DNA of 64,000 bases from Acidimicrobiia bacterium (GCA_025928935.1 JAICNB010000004.1:19687-83686), one strand, 5' to 3'. Shown: positions 10,462 to 20,754, numbered from the stretch's first letter. Made by a program: numbers and translations. The notes: generated by a model not told the origin, from the sequence alone.

Positions 10462-10537
10462 GGTCCCGTCGTCCAGAGGCCTAGGACGCCGGCCTTTCAA
10501 GCCGGAAACGCCGGTTCGAATCCGGTCGGGACTGCCA
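10462..10537 (+). tRNA. tRNA-Glu (anticodon TTC), CCA encoded
   Basis: Acceptor GGTCCCG/CGGGACT, anticodon stem CCGGC-ctTTCaa-GCCGG, T arm GCCGGTTCGAATCCGGT, discriminator G then CCA. Confidence 0.95.
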
Positions 10538-10583
10538 GCCATCTCCTCCCTGAGGGCTTATGAGTCCACCCTGTCAGATCGAC

Positions 10584-11861
10584 TCAGCCCCCGGCCAGGG
10601 CAGTTTCGAGAAAACCGATGACCTCCCGGCTCCAGTCATCGGGCGCCACATCGAGCCCCTGGATGTGGCCCGCCCCGGGGACGACCCACACCGAGACGTT
10701 CTCCCCTGCTTGGCGTCTGACGTGCTCGGCCGCATGTATCTCATCGGGCATTTCGCTGCCGGCGATCAGCAAGATGCTCCGGGGGAATGCGCTCTGAGCC
10801 GAAGCCGCCAGCGCGTCGGGCTTCGAAGCTTCGGTGAGCAAATCGGTCAGGCCGTACTGCATCCATTCCAGACGGGATTGGAGCCAGCCACGTGCTCCGT
10901 AGATCTGGTTGAACCACACCTTGTCGGCGTCGGTACGAGCCGTCGCACCTTCGGCCACCACCGCAGCGATCCGGGAGTCGGCCCCGATGGCGCCGATCGC
11001 CTCCTCGCCACCCATCGACATCCCCACGACTGCGATGGCTTTGGAATCGACCTCGGGGCGTGAAACGAGGAAGTCGACGGCGGCCATGATGTCCATTTCA
11101 CCGTTCCAACCGAAGTCCATCGCCTGACCACCGCTGAAGCCATGTCCGCGGGCATCCGTGACCAGCACTCCAAAGCCATGCCCGGCCAATACCTCTGCCT
11201 GGGGCAGCACGCTCGATGCCGTGGAGCCCGAGCCATGGCGCAAGACGACTGTCGCTCCTTCGGTGGGCGGAATGAACCACGCCCACAGATCGACATCGTC
11301 CGCGGTGCGAAAGCGCACCTCCTCGGCGTGGAGCCCGAAGTCCGCCGGCGTGGCGGCCCCATGGGCAATGGGAGGCACGCTGGTGGCGATGAGCGCCGGA
11401 GACAGCGTCCAGACGAGCACTGCGACAGCGACACCCATGACAATCGTTACCCCGAGCCGCATCACCGCCCCCCGGTGATAGGTCAGCCGCGCGATAGCGG
11501 CAGCGACGAGTGGGAGACTTGCCAGGAGCGCAATCAGCCCCGACACAGCGATCCAGCTGATCCCGTCGACCGAGAGCCAGCGAAGTCCAATGCCGACCCC
11601 TGCGACGAGGCCAGCCGTTCCTAACGACAGCGCTGCCCACGGCCCGGCTCGCCCCGGCCGCAACCAGAGCGCGCTCGTTCCGATGGTCAGGGCCACGACG
11701 AAGACGAGCTTCGACAGCCTCGACAGGAGCGTGCCATCCGCGGCGACCATGACTGCCAAAGACATCCCCACGGCGACGATGGCCACCGCCGGCCAACGCG
11801 ACCGGACGGTCGGCCGGTTCCCAGCCAGGTATCCAACGGCGCTTCTCGGCAGGGTCTCCAT
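10584..11861 (-). CDS. alpha/beta hydrolase with N-terminal multi-TM region
   Basis: VVLRHGSGSTASSVLPQAEVLAGHGFGVLVTDARGHGFSGG, AIAVVGMSMGGEEAI (GxSxG), VPGAGHIQGL. Confidence 0.85.
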   Translation of the reverse strand: METLPRSAVGYLAGNRPTVRSRWPAVAIVAVGMSLAVMVAADGTLLSRLSKLVFVVALTIGTSALWLRPGRAGPWAALSLGTAGLVAGVGIGLRWLSVDGISWIAVSGLIALLASLPLVAAAIARLTYHRGAVMRLGVTIVMGVAVAVLVWTLSPALIATSVPPIAHGAATPADFGLHAEEVRFRTADDVDLWAWFIPPTEGATVVLRHGSGSTASSVLPQAEVLAGHGFGVLVTDARGHGFSGGQAMDFGWNGEMDIMAAVDFLVSRPEVDSKAIAVVGMSMGGEEAIGAIGADSRIAAVVAEGATARTDADKVWFNQIYGARGWLQSRLEWMQYGLTDLLTEASKPDALAASAQSAFPRSILLIAGSEMPDEIHAAEHVRRQAGENVSVWVVPGAGHIQGLDVAPDDWSREVIGFLETALAGG

Positions 11862-11865
11862 CCCG

Positions 11866-12402
11866 TCAGGTCTTCTTCAGATGGCGACGCGCCGATGGCG
11901 TCAGAGCGAGCAAGAGGATCGCCAAGGAGCCTGCGATGAGTAGCGGGTGCATCACGGGATGAAATGGCACGATGAACAACTCGACGATCTCGAAGACCAG
12001 GAGAAGCCCTCCGATGCTGAGAACAGCCAGCCAGGGCCAGCGATGACCGATGAAATCCTCGATGCCAGATGCCCACTTCCACTCCCAGCGCAGCATCAGT
12101 CCGGCGATGGTGAGAAGGGAAGCTGCCGCGATGCCCAACAAGAACCAGCCGGGCCAGAAGTAGTCGCTGACAGGCGCGCCTTCGAGATAGCTGACGGGCA
12201 TTCCCAGGGGCTCCAGCGGGTCGGTGACCATCGCGAACCCTCCCTGGAGGGCACCGATCACCAAGAGCGTCAGAAGTCCCGCGAGTCCGATGATCGATGC
12301 CGGGCGTCTGGGAGCCTTCCGCAGTTCCTCTCGAGATGGGGAAACGACAGACATATTGCCTCCTCTGTTCGTTTTCCTCATCTCACCGGGACGGTTGGTC
12401 AC
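11866..12402 (-). CDS. hypothetical multi-pass membrane protein
   Basis: Four to five hydrophobic helices; no family recognised with confidence. Confidence 0.6.
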   Translation of the reverse strand: MTNRPGEMRKTNRGGNMSVVSPSREELRKAPRRPASIIGLAGLLTLLVIGALQGGFAMVTDPLEPLGMPVSYLEGAPVSDYFWPGWFLLGIAAASLLTIAGLMLRWEWKWASGIEDFIGHRWPWLAVLSIGGLLLVFEIVELFIVPFHPVMHPLLIAGSLAILLLALTPSARRHLKKT

Positions 12403-12681
12403 CGGCTAGAGCCGAAATCCCTCGTTCGGTGGGTCATCCGGCCGGTTCAAGGGGCCAGTGTCGACACGATCCGACCGCTGCCCTGGATCCGGTCGGGACT
12501 GCTGCCGGGTGGGCTCAGGACGCGCTTCAGAGATGGCCACGAGGCACTATGTCGGTTCAGGAGGGTGAGTCCATGGTGTCGATCCAGGGGAGGGCGACAT
12601 CGCCCTTCTCGCTCATCGCATCGACGGCAGATAACCTCGGGCACCGCAGGGGCGCCTCCAAGGAACCCGAACCGGTACCTC

Positions 12682-13209
12682 ATGTCCGCGCAGACCATCA
12701 TCGTCTTCAACAACCTGTTCGCCATCCTCACCCTGGTCGCCCTGGCCGGGGCGATCGGGCTGACGGTCTATCGCGTGGTGAGAGGCCCGGAGGCGGCGGG
12801 CCTGCTCGGTGGCAGGGCGATCTGGCTCGCCTTCGCAGTCGCCCTGGTCAGCACGATCGGCTCACTCATGTACTCCGAGCTCTTCCACTACGTGCCATGC
12901 CGGCTCTGCTGGTTCCAACGAATCGCCATGTATCCGCTGGCCGTCATCCTTCTGGTGGGCGCCATCCGCCGTGAGGCCGTGGTGAGGTTCTATGGCATCC
13001 CTCTCGCCCTGATCGGTCTCGCCATCTCGATCTACCACAACCTCGTGCAGTTCTTCCCCAGTCTCGAGGGCGGCTCCTGTGACCCCGCGGTGCCCTGCTC
13101 GGCGCGGAGCATCGAGATGTTCGGCTTCATGGACCTGCCTTTTATGGCCGGGGTGGGGTTTATCCTCATCACGATCCTTCTCGCCATCTACACGAAAGCC
13201 ACCGAATGA
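12682..13209 (+). CDS. dsbB: disulfide bond formation protein B family
   Basis: MSAQTIIVFNNLF...; YVPCRLCWFQRIAMYPLAVI (CxxC-W-QR); loop cysteines in GGSCDPAVPCS. Confidence 0.88.
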   Translation: MSAQTIIVFNNLFAILTLVALAGAIGLTVYRVVRGPEAAGLLGGRAIWLAFAVALVSTIGSLMYSELFHYVPCRLCWFQRIAMYPLAVILLVGAIRREAVVRFYGIPLALIGLAISIYHNLVQFFPSLEGGSCDPAVPCSARSIEMFGFMDLPFMAGVGFILITILLAIYTKATE

Positions 13210-13865
13210 CCGCCACCAAGAAGCCAAAATCGGGAACCACGCAGGCCAGGGGCAACTCCACCCTGTGGTGGATCATTGGCGGGGTGGTCGGTCTCGGCTT
13301 GATCGTGTGGCTCGCCATGTCCATCGCCGGCGAGGTGCCGGTCGACGAGTCCATCGGTTACGGCGATCCGACCGTCGAAGGCGACCCGCTCCCGGTGTAT
13401 GCGGCAGGTCAGCAGGACGTCTCGGTCGGTCTCACCGCGCCTACCGTGGAAGGGGCCGACTGGAACGACAACCCGGTCTCGATCGAGCCCGACGGCACCC
13501 CCAAGATCGTTATCTTCCTGGCTCATTGGTGCCCTCATTGTCAGGCCGAAGTGCCCGTAATCCAGGACTGGATAAACGATGGGAATGTGCCTGACACCGT
13601 GGAGCTCGTGTCGGTAGTGACCGGTACCGATCGGCTTCGTCCCAACTGGCCCCCCCAGGACTGGCTCGAGGAGGAGGGATGGACCCCACCCGTCATAATG
13701 GACGATGAGATCACGACGGTGGCGGTGAATTACGGGATGGGCGCGACACCGATGTTCGTGGTTCTGGATGGCAACAACACCAACTTGGGCCGGATCACGG
13801 GGGAGCTGTCGACCGAGGCCCTCGATCAGTTGGTGCAGGTGGCCGAGGCCTCCATCGAAGGTTGA
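13206..13865 (+). CDS. membrane-anchored thioredoxin-fold protein (TlpA/DsbA-like)
   Basis: N-terminal TM; IVIFLAHWCPHCQAEVPVIQDW active site; GATPMFVVLDG cis-Pro region. Confidence 0.85.
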   Translation: MTATKKPKSGTTQARGNSTLWWIIGGVVGLGLIVWLAMSIAGEVPVDESIGYGDPTVEGDPLPVYAAGQQDVSVGLTAPTVEGADWNDNPVSIEPDGTPKIVIFLAHWCPHCQAEVPVIQDWINDGNVPDTVELVSVVTGTDRLRPNWPPQDWLEEEGWTPPVIMDDEITTVAVNYGMGATPMFVVLDGNNTNLGRITGELSTEALDQLVQVAEASIEG

Positions 13866-14306
13866 TCAGGCCTCCATCGACCTGATCTTCTCCAAACGTC
13901 TGACGTGGCGCTCTTCGCGCGAGAAACGCGCCTCGAGGAAGGTCGTGACCAGTTCCCGGGCCAAAGCCTCCCCGATGACCCTTGCCCCCAGGCTGAGGAT
14001 GTTCACGTCGTCGTGCTCCACCATCTGGTGTGCGGTGTAGGTGTCGTGGGCGATGGAAGACCGGATCCCGTGGAGCTTGTTGGCGGCAACTGCGGCGCCG
14101 GCCCCGGAGCCACAGATGAGGATGCCCCGGTCGGCCCGCCCGTCGAGGACCGCCTGGGCCACGGCCGCAGCGAAGTCCGGGTAGTCGACGGGCTCGGCTG
14201 AGTGAGTCCCGAGGTCGTACACGGCGTGGCCCGACTCGGCGAGCCATTTGGAGAGCTGCTCCTTGAGCGGGTATCCGGCGTGATCGGCGCCGAGTGCGAT
14301 TCTCAT
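13866..14306 (-). CDS. rpiB: ribose-5-phosphate isomerase B (RpiB/LacA/LacB family)
   Basis: MRIALGADHAGYPLKEQL, YDLGTHSAEPVDYPDFA, GILICGSGAGAAVAANK. Confidence 0.94.
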   Translation of the reverse strand: MRIALGADHAGYPLKEQLSKWLAESGHAVYDLGTHSAEPVDYPDFAAAVAQAVLDGRADRGILICGSGAGAAVAANKLHGIRSSIAHDTYTAHQMVEHDDVNILSLGARVIGEALARELVTTFLEARFSREERHVRRLEKIRSMEA

Positions 14307-14384
14307 TTCCGGCGGCAGAGTAGCCAAGAGCGGTGGCGTCGCCCCTGCATGGGGTTGCGGCCATACCTAACTACATTCGCCTGA

Positions 14385-15635
14385 ATGTCCAAGTTGGTTG
14401 TCGAGGGCGGAGCGCGTCTCCAGGGCACCGTCGGCGTGATGGGGGCCAAGAACGCGGTCCTCAAGGAGATGGTCTCAGCCCTGCTCGCCCCTGGACGGCA
14501 TCGCCTCACCAACGTCCCCGGCATTCTCGACGTCACCCTCATGTGCGAGGTCCTCGGCCACATCGGTTGCAGGGTCGAACAGGGAGATCATGAGTTGTGG
14601 CTGGTCGTGCCCGATCAGCTTCTGCCCGAGGCGCCAATCGAGCTGGTGCGCCAGATGCGGGCTTCGATTGTGGTGCTCGGCCCGCTGCTGGCGCGATGCG
14701 GCGAGGCCCGGGTCGCTCTCCCGGGCGGCGACGACCTCGGTGCGCGCCCGATCGACATGCACCTCAACGGTCTCGAGGCCATGGGGGTCGACTTCGAACT
14801 GGTGCACGGCGAGCTGGTCGGACGGGTCGATGGACGTCTCAAGGGCACCGAGGTGGAGCTTCCCTTTCCATCGGTGGGCGCCACCGAGAACCTGCTCTTC
14901 GCCGGTGTGCTGGCCGAGGGTGACACCGTGATCGTCAACGCGGCGCGTGAGCCCGAGATCGAAGACCTGATCACCCAACTTGCCGAGATGGGCGCCGACA
15001 TCAGCGGCGGCGGCACCTCGCTGGTGACGGTGCACGGCGTGGAGAAGCTGGCGCCTGCGGAGCACCACGTCGTGCCCGACCGTCTCGAGGCGGGAACCTA
15101 TGCGACCGCCGCCGCCATCACGGCTGGCGATGTGACCGTCACGGGGTGCACACCGGAGCACCTGCGCATGGAGTTGCGGAAGCTGTCCGAAGCGGGCTGC
15201 GAGGTCGAGCAAGGGAACGGCTGGCTGCGTGTACGGGGCCCGGAGCGCCCTACACCAGTCGACTTCGCCACCCTCCCTTTTCCCGGGTTCCACACCGACA
15301 TGCACCCGCAGATGGTTGCGGTGCTCTCGATCGCCGCCGGCACTTCGGTGATCACCGAGAACCTCTACGACGCCCGGTTCCGATATGTGGGGGAGCTGGC
15401 CAGGATGGGGGCCGACATAACCACCGAAGCGCAGCATGCCGTGATCAGGGGGGTCGAACAGCTCTCCGGCTGCCCGGTGCTGGCACCCGACATCCGGGCC
15501 GGAGCGGCGCTGGTCATGGCCGGTCTTCGGGCCGAAGGCATCACCGAGGTGGCTGATGCGAGCCATATCGATCGGGGTTATGAAGAGTTCCCGGAGAGAC
15601 TCCGGGCGCTGGGAGCCAGAATCGAGCGGGGGTGA
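14385..15635 (+). CDS. murA: UDP-N-acetylglucosamine 1-carboxyvinyltransferase
   Basis: GARLQGTVGVMGAKNAVLKEM, MRASIVVLGPLLARCGEARVALPGGDDLGARPIDMHL, FPGFHTDMHPQMVAVL. Confidence 0.94.
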   Translation: MSKLVVEGGARLQGTVGVMGAKNAVLKEMVSALLAPGRHRLTNVPGILDVTLMCEVLGHIGCRVEQGDHELWLVVPDQLLPEAPIELVRQMRASIVVLGPLLARCGEARVALPGGDDLGARPIDMHLNGLEAMGVDFELVHGELVGRVDGRLKGTEVELPFPSVGATENLLFAGVLAEGDTVIVNAAREPEIEDLITQLAEMGADISGGGTSLVTVHGVEKLAPAEHHVVPDRLEAGTYATAAAITAGDVTVTGCTPEHLRMELRKLSEAGCEVEQGNGWLRVRGPERPTPVDFATLPFPGFHTDMHPQMVAVLSIAAGTSVITENLYDARFRYVGELARMGADITTEAQHAVIRGVEQLSGCPVLAPDIRAGAALVMAGLRAEGITEVADASHIDRGYEEFPERLRALGARIERG

Positions 15636-16954
15636 TGGCGCTCCGGGCCCGACTCGCCCCCATCGCTGCTCTCGGAGCTGCATTCTTCGCGCTGGCGGCC
15701 CTGGTCGTCCTGCCTGCTCATCCGAGCCAAGCGGCAGCCCGCCCGGAGGGCTCGACGATCGAGGTGTCGGTTCCCGCCAACGGCTATCTCGAGATGAACG
15801 GGCGTCGCTATCGGGGGCCCTTCAGGATCACCGCCGAGACGGATGGTGTGGGCGTGGTCGAGGTGACTTCCCTCGACGCCTACCTGGAAGGGATCCGGGA
15901 GGTTCCATTCACCTGGGACGAGGAGGCGCTGGCCGCTCAGGTAGTTGCCGCCCGCACCTATCTCGCATGGACACTGGCCGGCGGCCGTACGGAGACCGGA
16001 AGACGGATCGGCTACGACATCTGCGCCACCGCCGCCTGCCAGGTTTACGCCGGCGTCGAGGCGGTTCTCGGGGAGGACGGCGAGCGGTGGCGGGCAGCCG
16101 TGGCCCGTACCTCCGGTGAGATCCTGATTCACGAAGGCGAGCCTGCCCGTGCTTTCTACTCCTCCACCACCGGGCTCCGCACCAGGAACATCGAGGACAT
16201 CTGGCCCGGGTCCGAGCCCGCCCCATATCTCGTCGGGGTCCCGTCGCCAGGGGAGGACAGCCCCTTCGTGCGCTGGTCTTGGGAGCTTCCCGAGTTCATG
16301 ATGGAGCGGCTCCTCCGTGAGGCAGATGTCGCCGGCGGTGACCTCCGGTCGATCGTCAACCGCACCACCGAAGATGGCCAGGGTCCCTGGATGATCGACA
16401 TCGTCTCCGACACGGGAACGGTTTCGATCGACACCTGGTCTCTTCGCTCCCGGATCAACGAGGCAGCGTCGCTCTTCCCCGAGCGTCTGCCCGCGTTACG
16501 GCCAGACGGGGTGCAATACCCGAACACGGTGCTCAGCCCCGAGTTCTCGATCCGGCGCGAGGTGCGCATCAGCCGTCACGGAGGCGACGCGCTGGTCCTG
16601 CCCTACTACGTCGTCGAGGGAGCGGGCTGGGGACATCTGATCGGCATGTCCCAATATGGCGCCCAGGCAATGGCGGAGGCCGGGTCGACGTACCCGGAGA
16701 TCCTGGCCCACTACTACGGAGGTCTCACCCCGGTGCCCGGGGACGGGTTCCTCCCCGAGCAGCTGGCGGTGGGGCTGATGATCGGTGGCGAGAAGGCGCA
16801 GATCTCATCGGAGGTCCCCCTGCAGGTCACGGTCGATGGCCTCGAGCTCCCCAGTGCCCAGGCGGGCGCCTGGACCTTCCTGTGGGTAGACGGGGCCCTC
16901 CAGGCGATACCGCCGATTCGATTCGCTCCGTGGGGCCTGCCCGACGAGTTCTGA
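15632..16954 (+). CDS. SpoIID/LytB domain-containing protein
   Basis: YLEGIREVPFTWDEEALAAQVVAARTYLAWT; GAGWGHLIGMSQYGAQAMAEAGSTYPEILAHYYGG. Confidence 0.9.
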   Translation: MMALRARLAPIAALGAAFFALAALVVLPAHPSQAAARPEGSTIEVSVPANGYLEMNGRRYRGPFRITAETDGVGVVEVTSLDAYLEGIREVPFTWDEEALAAQVVAARTYLAWTLAGGRTETGRRIGYDICATAACQVYAGVEAVLGEDGERWRAAVARTSGEILIHEGEPARAFYSSTTGLRTRNIEDIWPGSEPAPYLVGVPSPGEDSPFVRWSWELPEFMMERLLREADVAGGDLRSIVNRTTEDGQGPWMIDIVSDTGTVSIDTWSLRSRINEAASLFPERLPALRPDGVQYPNTVLSPEFSIRREVRISRHGGDALVLPYYVVEGAGWGHLIGMSQYGAQAMAEAGSTYPEILAHYYGGLTPVPGDGFLPEQLAVGLMIGGEKAQISSEVPLQVTVDGLELPSAQAGAWTFLWVDGALQAIPPIRFAPWGLPDEF

Positions 16955-17013
16955 GCGGCGGGCCCCCGGTAGAATCAGGAACAACCCCAACCAGGTAAGG
17001 GTTCTTCAAGACG

Positions 17014-17352
17014 ATGCCAGAAGCAACACCGGTCACCATTTCGAGCAGCGCGAGAGCTGATGAAGGTCCTGTCGACGTCGAGAAGCTGCGCGAGACGCTC
17101 GAGTACATACGCCCTGCGGTCCAGGCCGACGGTGGTGACTTGATCCTGCTCGGCACCGACGGCGGTCGAGTGGATATCCAGATGGTTGGCGCATGTGGGG
17201 GTTGCCCCCTGTCGATGATGACACTCAAGGCAGGTATCGAGCGCATCCTCATGGACCGTGTCCCGGGGGTGACCGAAGTGCGTGCCAGCGCCGATGCCCC
17301 AGGCCTGGACGAGCTCGACAACCCCAACGCCATCACCCTGCCCGCCCTCTGA
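17014..17352 (+). CDS. NifU-like Fe-S biogenesis protein (C-terminal domain type)
   Basis: LEYIRPAVQADGGDLILLGTDGGRVDIQMVGACGGCPLSMMTLKAGIERIL (CxxC). Confidence 0.92.
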   Translation: MPEATPVTISSSARADEGPVDVEKLRETLEYIRPAVQADGGDLILLGTDGGRVDIQMVGACGGCPLSMMTLKAGIERILMDRVPGVTEVRASADAPGLDELDNPNAITLPAL

Positions 17353-17400
17353 CCTCCGCGTCAAGACCAAGGGGGTTGTCACTCTTAACCTGACGCCACC

Positions 17401-18111
17401 ATGAATGGGTCCGATCTGGCAGGGCGGGTGCGAAGCGGCGATAGACGTGCGCTGGCCCGGCTGGTCAGCCAGATCGAATCAGGCGATCCGGCTGTCGATC
17501 CTGTCATCGCCACCCTGATCGACTCCGCCCCCCCGGCACGCCGAATCGGCATCACCGGGCCCCCCGGAGCGGGGAAGTCCACCCTCGTCGACGCCATGAT
17601 CAGCGAGTTTCGCTCGAGTGGGAACAAGGTGGCCGTTCTCGCCATCGATCCGACCAGCCCGATCACCGGCGGGGCGTTGCTCGGAGATCGGATCCGGATG
17701 CAGGGCCATGTCGACGACTCCGGGGTGTACGTTCGGTCGATGGCCGCCAGGGGCCACCTGGGGGGGTTGTCGTTGGCGGCGGCACCGACGATCGCCGTCC
17801 TGGCTCGCGCCGGTTTCGACGTCGTCTTGGTGGAGACTGTCGGAGTGGGTCAATCGGAGCTCGAGATCATGGACCATGTCGATTCCGTGGTGCTGGTCCT
17901 CGCTCCCGGCTGGGGCGATCAGATCCAGGCGGACAAGGCGGGCATAGTCGAGATCGCCGATGTCTTCGTGATCAACAAGGGGGACCGCCCCGGGGTCGAT
18001 GTCGTGCAGCGTGCCTTGCAAGAGCGTCTGGGCGACACGGGCGCGCCGATTCTGGTGACGACTGCGACTACCGGTGAAGGCGTGCCCGCTCTGGTCGAAG
18101 TGGTCCGGTGA
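17401..18111 (+). CDS. meaB: methylmalonyl-CoA mutase-associated G protein MeaB/ArgK family
   Basis: RRIGITGPPGAGKSTLVDAMI (P-loop), VLAIDPTSPITGGALLGDRIRM, VLVETVGVGQSELEIM. Confidence 0.92.
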   Translation: MNGSDLAGRVRSGDRRALARLVSQIESGDPAVDPVIATLIDSAPPARRIGITGPPGAGKSTLVDAMISEFRSSGNKVAVLAIDPTSPITGGALLGDRIRMQGHVDDSGVYVRSMAARGHLGGLSLAAAPTIAVLARAGFDVVLVETVGVGQSELEIMDHVDSVVLVLAPGWGDQIQADKAGIVEIADVFVINKGDRPGVDVVQRALQERLGDTGAPILVTTATTGEGVPALVEVVR

Positions 18112-18117
18112 GCGGCC

Positions 18118-20754
18118 TCAGACGTCTCCGCGGACGGAGTCCAGTGCTGCCTGGGCCGCCGCCAGCCGTGCTCCTTCGACCCGCGGCGGGCTACAGGACA
18201 CATAGTCGAGCCCGAGATCATCGACGAAGAAGATCGAGTCGGGGTCCCCTCCATGCTCTCCGCACAGACCGACAATCAGATTCTGGTTCGCCTCGCGTCC
18301 TTCCCTGGTGGCCACGGAGACCAGACGGCCCACCCCGGGACGGTCGAGGGTCTGGAACGGATCCGAGGTGAGGATCCCCCGTTCCAGATAGTCGCGAAGG
18401 AACAGGCCTTCGGCATCGTCACGGCTCAACCCGTAGGTCATCTGGGTGAGGTCGTTGGTCCCGAATGAGAAGAAGTCGGCGACCCGAGCTATCTCGCCGG
18501 CGGTGAGCGCGGCCCGAGGGAGCTCGATCATCGTGCCGATCGGGATGTCCAGCTCGATCCCGGAGTGGGCCGAAGCCTCGGCGATCTCTGCCTCGATCAT
18601 CTCACGCATCCTGATCAGTTCCTCGGCCGCCGCAACCAGCGGGATCATGATCTCGAGGTGCGGATTACCGCCTGCCTGGAGGCGACGGGTGAGGGCAGTG
18701 GTCGCGGCACGGGCCTGCATCCGATAGAGGTCGGTGACCATCAGGCCGAGTCGGACGCCGCGTAGACCGAGCATCGGATTGTCCTCCTCCCATCGCGCCA
18801 CGTGCTCGGACATCGCCTGCAGGTCGTCGATGGGCCGGCCCGCCCGGACCCGTCGCAGCATCTCGTGCTCCAGTTCGAGACGCGAGGGGAGGAACTCATG
18901 CAGGGGCGGGTCGAGGAGCCGGATCACGACGGGGAGACCGTCCATCGCCTCCAACAGGCTCTCGAAATCGCCCACCTGCTGTGTCTCGAGATCGGCGAGG
19001 GCCTGGTTCCGCTCCGCGGTGTCGGCTGACAGGATGATTCGGCGGACTATCGACAACCGTTCGCCCATGAACATGTGCTCGGTCCGGGCGAGGCCGATTC
19101 CCTCGGCGCCCCGGGACCGGGCCAGGGCGGCGTCCTCGGCGAGATCGGCGTTGGCCCTGACCCCGAGCCGACGGAACTCGTCGGCCCACTCCAGGAGCTG
19201 GCCGAGCTCGGGTGGCACCTCGGGGGGTACCAACTCCACCTCACCCGGATACACCGCCCCGGAGGTGCCATCGATGGTCACGACGTCCCCGCGGCGGAGG
19301 TCGGCGGCCCCGGTGGAGGCGATCCCGGCGTCAGGGTCGACCCGGAGTGCGGCTGCGCCGGTCACGGCGGGTTTGCCCATGCCCCTGGCCACGACCGCAG
19401 CGTGGGAAGTCTTGCCACCCTGATTCGTGAGGATGCCGACGGCGGCCGCCATCCCATGGATGTCATCGGGGGTGGTCTCGGGTCGCACCAAAATGACCTC
19501 CACACCGTTGCGCGCCTCTGACACCGCGTCGTCGGCGGTGAAGACGACGACGCCGGTAGCGGCTCCGGGGGAGGCGGCCACCCCCATCGCCAGAGGTGCG
19601 GAGGCCTTGACCTTGTCGGCGAGGCGGGGGCGGTGCAGTTGCTCGAGCGAGGCCGGCTCGACTCGTGACACGGCTGTGGCACGGTCGATGAGGCCTTCCC
19701 CGACCATGGCGACGGCCATCTTGACCGCGGCTGCCGCGGTCCGCTTCCCGGCACGCGTCTGGAGGATGTAGAGGACATCTCGTTCGATGGTGAACTCGAT
19801 GTCACACATGTCCCGATAGTGCGCCTCGAGGCCCTCCATGATCTCCAGCAGTCGGCGATGACCCTCGGGGTGCAGGTCGGCGAGCTGATCCAGGGTCAAG
19901 GTGTTGCGGATGCCGGCGACGACGTCTTCTCCCTGGGCCCGTGGCAGGTAGTCGCCGTAGACCTTCTTCTCGCCAGAGCTCGGGTCGCGGGTGAAGCAGA
20001 CGCCGGTGCCCGAATCCTCGCCCAGGTCGCCGAACACCATCATCTGGACGTTGGCCGCCGTGCCCAGATCATCGGGGATCGAGTGGATCCGGCGGTATTC
20101 GACCGCACGCTTGGTGTTCCAGGACTCGAACACAGAGGTGACAGCCCCCCTCAGCTGCTCCGACGGATCGTCGGGGAGCTGTCCCGGGCGCTCGCGGTCG
20201 ACGATCTGGCGGAAGCGGGCGGTGGCCGTCTCCAGGTCTTCGGCGGTCAGGGCCGAGTCGTCATCGACACCCCTTGCCACCCTCAGCTCGGCGAGCACCT
20301 CCTGGAACAACGCCTCGTCGACGCCGAGCACGACATCGGCGTACATCTGGACGAAGCGGCGGTAGGCGTCCCAGGCGAAGTGGGCGTCCCCCGACCATTC
20401 CATCAACGTCTTGACCACCTCGTCGTTGAGCCCCAGGTTGAGGATGGTGTCCATCATGCCTGGCATCGAGAACTTGGCCCCGGAACGCACAGAGAGAAGC
20501 AGCGGCGCGGGCCCGCTCCCGAAGATGCGGCCCGTCGCCTGCTCGAGGCGTGCCACCGCGGCATCGACCTCTGGCCAGAGCTCGGACGGCACCTCACCGG
20601 CGGCCATGGCGGTCCGACACACATCCGTGGTGATCGTGAACCCGGGGGGCACGGGAAGCCCGAGCGACGTCATCCGGGCCAGGCCCGCCCCCTTGCCACC
20701 GAGCAGGTCGCGATCGGAGCCGTCGGTAGCCGAGAAGTCGTAGAGCTGTGGCAT
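18118..20754 (-). CDS. ppdK: pyruvate, phosphate dikinase
   Basis: LLGGKGAGLARMTSLGLPVPPGFTITTDVC; GILTNQGGKTSHAAVVARGMGKPAVTGA (phospho-His); SFGTNDLTQMTYGLSRDD; GLCGEHGGDP. Confidence 0.97.
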   Translation of the reverse strand: MPQLYDFSATDGSDRDLLGGKGAGLARMTSLGLPVPPGFTITTDVCRTAMAAGEVPSELWPEVDAAVARLEQATGRIFGSGPAPLLLSVRSGAKFSMPGMMDTILNLGLNDEVVKTLMEWSGDAHFAWDAYRRFVQMYADVVLGVDEALFQEVLAELRVARGVDDDSALTAEDLETATARFRQIVDRERPGQLPDDPSEQLRGAVTSVFESWNTKRAVEYRRIHSIPDDLGTAANVQMMVFGDLGEDSGTGVCFTRDPSSGEKKVYGDYLPRAQGEDVVAGIRNTLTLDQLADLHPEGHRRLLEIMEGLEAHYRDMCDIEFTIERDVLYILQTRAGKRTAAAAVKMAVAMVGEGLIDRATAVSRVEPASLEQLHRPRLADKVKASAPLAMGVAASPGAATGVVVFTADDAVSEARNGVEVILVRPETTPDDIHGMAAAVGILTNQGGKTSHAAVVARGMGKPAVTGAAALRVDPDAGIASTGAADLRRGDVVTIDGTSGAVYPGEVELVPPEVPPELGQLLEWADEFRRLGVRANADLAEDAALARSRGAEGIGLARTEHMFMGERLSIVRRIILSADTAERNQALADLETQQVGDFESLLEAMDGLPVVIRLLDPPLHEFLPSRLELEHEMLRRVRAGRPIDDLQAMSEHVARWEEDNPMLGLRGVRLGLMVTDLYRMQARAATTALTRRLQAGGNPHLEIMIPLVAAAEELIRMREMIEAEIAEASAHSGIELDIPIGTMIELPRAALTAGEIARVADFFSFGTNDLTQMTYGLSRDDAEGLFLRDYLERGILTSDPFQTLDRPGVGRLVSVATREGREANQNLIVGLCGEHGGDPDSIFFVDDLGLDYVSCSPPRVEGARLAAAQAALDSVRGDV

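Noticed and set aside
11947-12681. N-terminal extension of the dsbB ORF
   Set aside because: Antisense to the 11866-12402 membrane protein; the DsbB-like sequence begins at ATG 12682.
18734-19423. 229 aa + strand ORF
   Set aside because: Ser/Arg-rich antisense frame of ppdK.
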